A stretch of DNA of 64,000 nt from Dyadobacter soli (GTDB taxonomy: Bacteria; Bacteroidota; Bacteroidia; Cytophagales; Spirosomataceae), in NCBI RefSeq assembly GCF_900101885.1, contig NZ_FNAN01000007.1, positions 186,001 to 250,000 on the forward strand. Direction: 5' to 3'. The notes below the pieces were generated by a model. That model made no database searches. It was not told the DNA's origin and saw only the letters and a program-made list of their open reading frames with translations. The position numbers were made by a program, and so were the translations under genes. Shown here piece after piece: positions 58,717 through 64,000 of this stretch. How positions within the stretch are numbered: the first letter of the stretch is position 1; the number at the start of each line of letters is the position of its first letter.

Positions 58717-60174
58717 TTACTTCCAAACGAGCGTCGCCACCGCGTTCGGGTCGATGGTGTAGTTGAACTGATTTTCGCCGATGGAAACGGTAAACTTTTT
58801 GTTATCCCCTCCCTGGTTCAACACAACCAGTACTTTCGACCCGTCGGGATTCAGAAATGCGACGTGTTCCAGCTGCGAGGAAGCACTCAGCCTGCCGGAT
58901 TGTACGCGGAATGCGCCCGGCCGCACGAATTTCGACATATGCGCAATCGTGTAATATTCCACGTTTTTGGTAACGCTGCCGTCTGCGGCGATCGTCACCA
59001 CGCCGCGGCAGTTATCACAGCCTTTGTTTTTCGGGCCGTCGTTCTCGTCCAGCGCAATGTTCCAAAGCAATGCATTCTTCGACCAGTTGTTAACCGTTCC
59101 GATGAAGATATTGGACATGTTCCATTTCAGGTTATCGGAGAAATTCGTCGCCCAGCGTCCGCCGGATATTTCTGTGAAATACAGGCCCTTGTCCGGAAAA
59201 CGGTCGTGTACCTCGCTCATCGCCGACACATTACCGCCATACGCATGAAATGCCGATCCAGCCACGTACTGGCTCGCCTGCGGGTCGTTCAGGATCGAGA
59301 TCGGGTATCCGGGACGGTCCCAGTTGTGGTCGTACAGCAGGATTTTCGCTTTAACCGCCTTCGACTTGAAAAGCGGGCCGAGGTGCTGCCCGATAAACTT
59401 GCCCTGCGCTGCCGAATCCATGCCCATCGAAGGATAAGCCGCTTCGTGCAACGGCTCATTCTGCACCGAAATCGCGTCAATCGAGATTCCTTCTTTTTGG
59501 TAAGCATCCAGGTATTTCACAAAATAATTGGCATATGCCCCGTACCATTCGGGTTTGAGGCTTCCGCCGGCCAGTTTTCCGTTCGTTTTCATCCAAGCTG
59601 GCGCCGACCAGGGCGTAGCCATGATCTTGATGCCCTGCTGCAAAGCCACCACCGATTTCAGGACCGGTATCAGGTCCGTCTGATCTTTCGCGACGGAGAA
59701 TTTGCTTAATGCGGCGTCCGTTTGTCCTGCGGGCAGGTCGTTGTAGGTGAAATCTTCCAGCGAAAAGTCGGAAGCGCCCATCGTAACCCGCAGGTAGCTC
59801 ATCCCGATCCCGTTTTGCGGGTCGAAAAGGTCTTTCAGCAGGTTTTGGCGCTGCGATGCATTGAGTTTTTGATTAATCAAATAAGCGGAAGAACCCGTCA
59901 TTGCCGCCCCGAAACCTTCCATTTCTTGCAGTTTGGTCGAAAAATCAATGCTGATCAGGTTCGCGGACGGCGAAACAGAACCGGCTTTTACGACGGAGAG
60001 CGCATTCTCATTTTTGAACAACTTACTCTGCGAGCCATTGGTAACCCAAACCGCGACTTTGTTTGCCGTAGTGGTGTCGGTGGGCGTCGGCTCGTTTTTC
60101 GCGGGCGTTTCGGCCGAGCAGCCGGTTAGTGCAATGGTCAGGCAGGCGACCGTTGCCATCAGGATATCTTTCAT
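58717..60174 (-). CDS. GH30 family glucosylceramidase/beta-1,6-glucanase-like lipoprotein
   Basis: The ATG at 60174 (MKDILMATVACLTIALTGCS) begins a lipoprotein signal with lipobox LTGC (Cys19), giving 485 residues. The GH30 barrel contains MEGFGAAMTGSSAYLI, PWSAPAWMKTNGKLAGGSLK, the acid/base Glu240 in SVQNEPLHEAAYPSMGM and the nucleophile Glu335 in LYFTEISGGRWATNF. The C-terminal beta-sandwich ends AFLNPDGSKVLVVLNQGGDN followed by KKFTVSIGENQFNYTIDPNA. GH30 enzymes include endo-beta-1,6-glucanases and glucosylceramidases; a SusCD-linked surface lipoprotein favours an endo-glucanase. It follows SusD, with a long hairpin (60193-60241) just before its start codon. Confidence 0.9.
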   Translation of the reverse strand: MKDILMATVACLTIALTGCSAETPAKNEPTPTDTTTANKVAVWVTNGSQSKLFKNENALSVVKAGSVSPSANLISIDFSTKLQEMEGFGAAMTGSSAYLINQKLNASQRQNLLKDLFDPQNGIGMSYLRVTMGASDFSLEDFTYNDLPAGQTDAALSKFSVAKDQTDLIPVLKSVVALQQGIKIMATPWSAPAWMKTNGKLAGGSLKPEWYGAYANYFVKYLDAYQKEGISIDAISVQNEPLHEAAYPSMGMDSAAQGKFIGQHLGPLFKSKAVKAKILLYDHNWDRPGYPISILNDPQASQYVAGSAFHAYGGNVSAMSEVHDRFPDKGLYFTEISGGRWATNFSDNLKWNMSNIFIGTVNNWSKNALLWNIALDENDGPKNKGCDNCRGVVTIAADGSVTKNVEYYTIAHMSKFVRPGAFRVQSGRLSASSQLEHVAFLNPDGSKVLVVLNQGGDNKKFTVSIGENQFNYTIDPNAVATLVWK

Positions 60175-60192
60175 GTGTTGAGTTAAAAGAGA

Positions 60193-60241
60193 AGCCATGC
60201 CGGAAGCGGAGCGTGTACACTCCGGGCATTCCGGCATGGCT
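60193..60241. repeat. Long hairpin between SusD and GH30 genes
   Basis: AGCCATGCCGGAA (60193-60205) and TTCCGGCATGGCT (60229-60241) are a perfect 13-bp inverted repeat. The interior (GGAGCGTGT/ACACTCC) can also pair. In the minus-strand mRNA it begins 13 bases after the SusD stop and ends 18 bases before the GH30 ATG. No T-run follows, so it is more likely a processing, stability or partial attenuation element than a full terminator. Confidence 0.65.
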
Positions 60242-60254
60242 GTGCATGATTTGC

Positions 60255-61721
60255 TTAATAACCTTTATTCTGGATCAGGTTGCCATTTTTATCGATTTCT
60301 CCCTGGGGAATCGGCCATACCAGCCTGTTTTCGGTCGGTTTGTAGTTCAGGCTGGCGCCGGAACCGTCCTTCACCGCTTCCATGACGGGCACTACCCGGC
60401 CTGTCCGCAGCAAATCGTACCAGCGCTGTCCTTCGAATGCGAGTTCCAACCTGCGTTCTTTTTCGATGGCCAGCCGCATCGCCGCCTGATCGGCTGCCGT
60501 GGTTGCAGGCAATTTGGCGCGTGTCCGGATCTGGTTTACGAGCGTACGGGCCCCTGCGAGGTCGCCGGTTTCGTTCAATGCTTCCGCTTTCAGCAACAGT
60601 ACGTCGGCGAGGCGGTACATGATAATGTTCTGCGACGCATCGGTGTTGCGCATTTTATAGGCGAATGGGAATTTCGTCAATGCCCAGTATTTGTCCGACC
60701 ATTTGCCGGTCACATTGGCCGTATAAATGGTCGAGGCTTTGCGTACAACGTCTTTTTCGTCGTCGTAAGCTTTCAGCAGGTCATTGGAAGGCGTATTGAA
60801 CTTCTTCCAGTCGGTGCCGTAAAACATGGATGAGCCCCAGTTCCCGCCGGTCGACCAATCTTCGAAATTGAGTTCAAAAATGGCTTCCGCGCTGTTTTCA
60901 TGCTTGCCGTCCCACAGGTCCTCGAAGTTCGGCATGAGTGTGTAACCCAATGCGATCACCTTGTCGGCGCTCTCCTTCACCTTTGCCCAGTCTTTGCGGG
61001 TCGCGTACACCTTTGCCTGCAATGTGTGCACGGCGCCCGGGGTTACGGTCATTTTGTTCGGGCCGGTTTTCGGAACAGCAGGGGCAGCTTCGTCGAGGTC
61101 TTTCAAGATCTGCGTGTAAACCTCCTCCGCAGTACTTCTGGCCGGGTAAAGCTGGCCGTATATTTCCTCCACATTCTCGGAAGTAATGGTCGGCAGCTCG
61201 TCCACAACCAATGGCACATCCCCGAAAATCCGCACGAGGTCGAAATAGGCACGCGCACGGATGAATTTCGCCTCGCCGACGATCTGCGCCTTCCGCGTAG
61301 CCGACAGCGACGCGTCGGGAACCTTCGGCACATTGGCGATGATCGAGTTGGCGCTCGCTACGTGGTTGTACAAATACTGCCAGTCCCTGGCGGAAACGGC
61401 ATTCGTGGAAAGTATCCTGAACTCGTCCACCTCGAACCAGGCCGCATTATCGGCGCCCGCGTAGGAGTTATCCGCCTGTCCGTCACCGAGAATGAAGTAA
61501 TCCATCACATAATATTCCGCGGAGCCGTTTTTGAAGATCGCATAGCTACCCGCCAGGGCAGCCTCGGCGCTGGCGGCATCCTTGATGGACGAGCCCGCGG
61601 TTCCGGTACCGCTTCCGCCTACGACGGTTTGCGAAACCGGTTGTAAATCCAATTGGTCCTGGCAGGCGGGCAACAATACCGACGCGCCCAGTACCAGTGC
61701 TATATAATTGCTCTTTTTCAT
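60255..61721 (-). CDS. RagB/SusD family outer-membrane glycan-binding lipoprotein
   Basis: 488 residues. The lipoprotein signal ends at LLPAC (Cys20), followed by QDQLDLQPVSQ. SusD features: SAEAALAGSYAIFKNGSAEY, VGEAKFIRARAYFDLVRIFG followed by DVPLV, IMYRLADVLLLKAEALNETG and RRLELAFEGQRWYDLLRTGR, ending VWPIPQGEIDKNGNLIQNKG. It starts 12 bases after the SusC stop. With the GH30 gene downstream, it probably binds a beta-glucan oligosaccharide. Family assignment is certain; the ligand is inferred. Confidence 0.95.
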   Translation of the reverse strand: MKKSNYIALVLGASVLLPACQDQLDLQPVSQTVVGGSGTGTAGSSIKDAASAEAALAGSYAIFKNGSAEYYVMDYFILGDGQADNSYAGADNAAWFEVDEFRILSTNAVSARDWQYLYNHVASANSIIANVPKVPDASLSATRKAQIVGEAKFIRARAYFDLVRIFGDVPLVVDELPTITSENVEEIYGQLYPARSTAEEVYTQILKDLDEAAPAVPKTGPNKMTVTPGAVHTLQAKVYATRKDWAKVKESADKVIALGYTLMPNFEDLWDGKHENSAEAIFELNFEDWSTGGNWGSSMFYGTDWKKFNTPSNDLLKAYDDEKDVVRKASTIYTANVTGKWSDKYWALTKFPFAYKMRNTDASQNIIMYRLADVLLLKAEALNETGDLAGARTLVNQIRTRAKLPATTAADQAAMRLAIEKERRLELAFEGQRWYDLLRTGRVVPVMEAVKDGSGASLNYKPTENRLVWPIPQGEIDKNGNLIQNKGY

Positions 61722-61733
61722 ATAATTCCTGAA

Positions 61734-64000
61734 TTAAAACGAAACATTGATACCTGCTACGAATGCACGTGATACCGGGTAAGTACCGTAGTCGATACCC
61801 AGGGTGGCGCCGCTCGATGTAAATGCATTCACCTCAGGATCAAACCCTTTGTATTTGGTAATGGTAAACAGGTTTTGCGCTGTGAGGTAAACAGACGCCC
61901 TGCTCAGCTTGATTTTCGAGGCGAGGTCCTTGCTGAGCGCATAGGCGATCGTAGCGCTCTTCATGCGCAGGAACGAAGCATTTTCCACGAACCGAGAGGA
62001 AATCAGCGAGTTATTGACATTGCCATCGGTTGCCCGTGGGATATCGGTCACATCTCCGGCCTGTTTCCAGCGCCGCAGCACCTCGGTCGACTGGTTTTTG
62101 CTGTCATACATCCCCTCCGTTTCCAATCTCGAAGCATTGAATGCCTTGTTACCCTGCGAACCCTGGAAGAGGAACGACAGGCTGAAACTCTTGTAAGTAA
62201 GGTTATTATTCATCCCGTAGGTAAACTTAGGCTGTGCCGAACCCAGGATTGTGCGGTCGGAAGGCGAGAAAGTGCCGTCGCCATTCACATCGCGGTAGAT
62301 CATATCGCCGGTTTCGGGATTCACGCCGTCGGCAATGTAACCGTAGAAAGTACCCAGCGAAGCGCCTTCCTGCAAAATGATGATCTGGTCGCTCCGGCCT
62401 TCCACATCGGCATACCGGTAGATTTTGCTCAACTGCAACTCGGTGATCTTGTTGCGGTTGAATGCGATATTGAAATCAGTCGTCCACTGGAAATCCGCCT
62501 TATCGAAATTGACGGTCGACAATACGAATTCAAGTCCCTTGTTTTCCAACTTTCCGGAGTTTCTCGGCATATAGGTGTAGCCGCTCGTATTCGGCAGCGG
62601 CACATTGAGCAGCAGGTTGTTGGTCTTTTTCAAATAGGCATCCGCCGTGAAAGTCACGCGGCCCTGCAACATGCTCAAATCGATACCGATGTTGGTTTGC
62701 GTGGTAGTCTCCCATTTCAGATCGGGGTTGGGCGCGTACGTGGGCGGCGTCACGGCCGGGCCCGAAGGCGGGGTCGTAGGCGTGCGGCGCGTGTACGAGT
62801 TCAAACCGTACGAGGCGTAATTTGCCAGCCCTTCCTGGTTACCATTTTGTCCCCAGCCCCCGCGCAGTTTCAGGTCGTTGATAAACTTCACGTCCTCCAT
62901 AAACGGCTCGGCGGAAATGCGCCATCCTGCCGACACCGACGGGAAGAAGCCCCATTGGTTACCCTTTGCCAGTTTCGACGAACCATCTGCCCGGAAATTG
63001 GCCGTCAGCAGGTATTTGCTGTCAAAATTATACATCAAACGCCCCAGGTACGAGTTCAAAAACCACTCCGATTGCTCGGTATAGGCTTCCGTAATCTCGT
63101 TGGCTGCATTCATCGTTTTCACTACGCCGTCGGCAGGGAAGTCGCGGCCTGCCATGTAGGAGTTGTTCCAGTTATTTTTCTGGATAGTCGTTCCTGTCAA
63201 TGCCGAAAACTCATGCTTGTCCCACTTCTTCTCGTAGTTCGCCGTGTTTTCCCATAGGTAGGTAAACGAGTTGCTGCGGGTAGCATTACCAAGCCCGTGC
63301 GTACTACCGTTCGCTCCCCAGCCTTCGGTCGTGCGGTATGGGTCGAGGTAGTAGTCGTTGGTATGGTTCATGAAATCGATCCCGAAGTTGGAACGCAGCA
63401 CCAGGCCTTTTGCCACGGTCAGATCACCCGCCACATTACCGAAAATGCGGTTGTCTTTCGCCGCCTGGGTAGGCCCGAACATCGCGGCGAGCGGGTTGTC
63501 CCAGCCGGCTTTGAGCGGATTGGTGGAGAAAATTGTACCCCGGATCGAATCCTGCGAATAAATGCCCATTGTTGGCGGAGCGCCCAAAGCGCCCAGTACC
63601 ACCGCGTTCCGGCCCGCATTGTTGTTGTCCTTCACATCGCGGATCTTCGCATTGGCATAACTGACATTGGTAGTCAGTTTGAACCAGCTTTTGATCTGGT
63701 TGTCGAGGTTCATCCGGAACGAATACCGCTTATAGCTGGCCGGCTGGATAATGCCCTTGTCCTGGGTAATGGCCCCGGATACGAAATACCGGTTCTTGTC
63801 GGTACCGCCTGAGAAGTTGAGTTGGTAATTCTGGTTGTGGCCGGTCGTGAAAACTTCCTTGTTCCAGTCGGTAGTCTGGCTGCCGACGGTCACATTATGC
63901 CCCATTTCGTTCATCAGGTCGGCATATTGCTGCGGATTCAGCACATTGATCTTTTTGGCCATATTCGAAATACCGTAATAGGCCGCAAAATTCACCTGCG
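61734..64000 (-). CDS. SusC/RagA family TonB-linked transporter (5' partial, runs off the right edge)
   Basis: The frame is open to base 64000, so about 755 C-terminal codons are visible and the signal, plug start and first barrel strands lie outside. The visible part is typical SusC barrel: LNPQQYADLMNEMGHNVTVG, YQLNFSGGTDKNRYFVSGAI, LLTANFRADGSSKLAKGNQW followed by GFFPSVSAGWRISAEPFM, NDLKLRGGWGQNGNQEGLAN, LQGRVTFTADAYLKKTNNLL and the end SRAFVAGINVSF with a terminal Phe. It is followed after 12 bases by SusD and then GH30, forming a minimal polysaccharide utilisation locus. Presence or absence of an STN domain cannot be judged. Confidence 0.95.
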   Translation of the reverse strand, partial: QVNFAAYYGISNMAKKINVLNPQQYADLMNEMGHNVTVGSQTTDWNKEVFTTGHNQNYQLNFSGGTDKNRYFVSGAITQDKGIIQPASYKRYSFRMNLDNQIKSWFKLTTNVSYANAKIRDVKDNNNAGRNAVVLGALGAPPTMGIYSQDSIRGTIFSTNPLKAGWDNPLAAMFGPTQAAKDNRIFGNVAGDLTVAKGLVLRSNFGIDFMNHTNDYYLDPYRTTEGWGANGSTHGLGNATRSNSFTYLWENTANYEKKWDKHEFSALTGTTIQKNNWNNSYMAGRDFPADGVVKTMNAANEITEAYTEQSEWFLNSYLGRLMYNFDSKYLLTANFRADGSSKLAKGNQWGFFPSVSAGWRISAEPFMEDVKFINDLKLRGGWGQNGNQEGLANYASYGLNSYTRRTPTTPPSGPAVTPPTYAPNPDLKWETTTQTNIGIDLSMLQGRVTFTADAYLKKTNNLLLNVPLPNTSGYTYMPRNSGKLENKGLEFVLSTVNFDKADFQWTTDFNIAFNRNKITELQLSKIYRYADVEGRSDQIIILQEGASLGTFYGYIADGVNPETGDMIYRDVNGDGTFSPSDRTILGSAQPKFTYGMNNNLTYKSFSLSFLFQGSQGNKAFNASRLETEGMYDSKNQSTEVLRRWKQAGDVTDIPRATDGNVNNSLISSRFVENASFLRMKSATIAYALSKDLASKIKLSRASVYLTAQNLFTITKYKGFDPEVNAFTSSGATLGIDYGTYPVSRAFVAGINVSF

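Noticed and set aside
61875..63257. 460-codon plus-strand frame opposite the partial SusC
   Set aside because: Antisense shadow with low-complexity basic sequence; the SusC frame is intact and conserved to its terminal Phe.
1..64000. tRNA, rRNA, CRISPR arrays, insertion sequences or prophage
   Set aside because: No cloverleaf, rRNA-like, regularly spaced repeat, transposase, integrase or phage structural sequence was found on reading the window.

Overview
The window looks like the chromosome of a soil- or plant-associated member of the Bacteroidota, most likely Cytophagales close to Dyadobacter or Spirosoma. The evidence is four SusC/SusD pairs, Bacteroidetes-type promoters (TTG-N19-TAnnTTTG), FecI/FecR control of a SusC, no obvious Shine-Dalgarno sequences, and many secreted glycoside hydrolases. 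Every gene from 1570 to the right edge is on the minus strand except one small secreted protein (28887-29312). The species call is inference.

Layout. (1) 1-217 (+): C-terminus of a GH67 alpha-glucuronidase. (2) 341-1527 (+): an AT-rich two-gene islet, a Panacea/SocA-type antitoxin overlapping a candidate toxin. (3) 13279-1570 (-): a probable glucuronoxylan/uronate locus: XRE-cupin regulator, then SusC, SusD, GH39 beta-xylosidase, an enolase-superfamily sugar-acid dehydratase, an SDR, an AraD1-like 2-keto-3-deoxy-acid dehydratase and a hexuronate-type MFS permease. (4) 22425-13518 (-): a second SusC/SusD pair with an (alpha/alpha)6 glycosidase, a GntR regulator and an SSS sodium symporter. (5) 26410-22685 (-): a biotin operon, [ferritin-like protein]-bioF-bioD-bioA, without bioB, bioC or bioH. 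(6) 28673-26499 (-): a secreted alpha-galactosidase-like enzyme. (7) 38554-29348 (-): ECF sigma factor, FecR, STN-containing SusC, SusD and GH95-like enzyme, with a predicted plus-strand antisense RNA over the SusC leader. (8) 45737-39111 (-): a four-gene quinoprotein cluster: ferritin-like protein, LodA-like CTQ oxidase, radical SAM/SPASM maturase and LodB/QhpG-like flavoprotein. (9) 52509-45962 (-): two TPR histidine kinases around a sigma-54-dependent response regulator. (10) 55078-52785: a siderophore-type TonB receptor whose last strand is displaced by a one-base frameshift; then a NIPSNAP protein, a serine hydrolase and a membrane AraC regulator. (11) 64000-58717 (-): partial SusC, SusD and GH30 glucanase.

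How they work together. The SusCD systems import oligosaccharides released by surface and periplasmic hydrolases, and each locus appears to have its own regulator: XRE-cupin, GntR, ECF sigma/FecR with antisense RNA, and possibly AraC. The most unusual parts are the quinoprotein cluster, which pairs a LodA-type enzyme with both a QhpD-type radical SAM maturase and a flavin maturase; the di-metal ferritin-like protein translationally coupled to bioF in an operon lacking the usual pimelate-supply genes; and the antisense RNA candidate at the third SusC. No stretch longer than 300 bases lacks a gene. The longest intergenic regions (about 210-300 bases at 12455, 13280, 22426, 28674, 45738, 50219, 52510 and 55983) hold promoters, hairpins or repeats listed below or show nothing recognisable. 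No tRNA, rRNA, CRISPR array or insertion sequence was seen.
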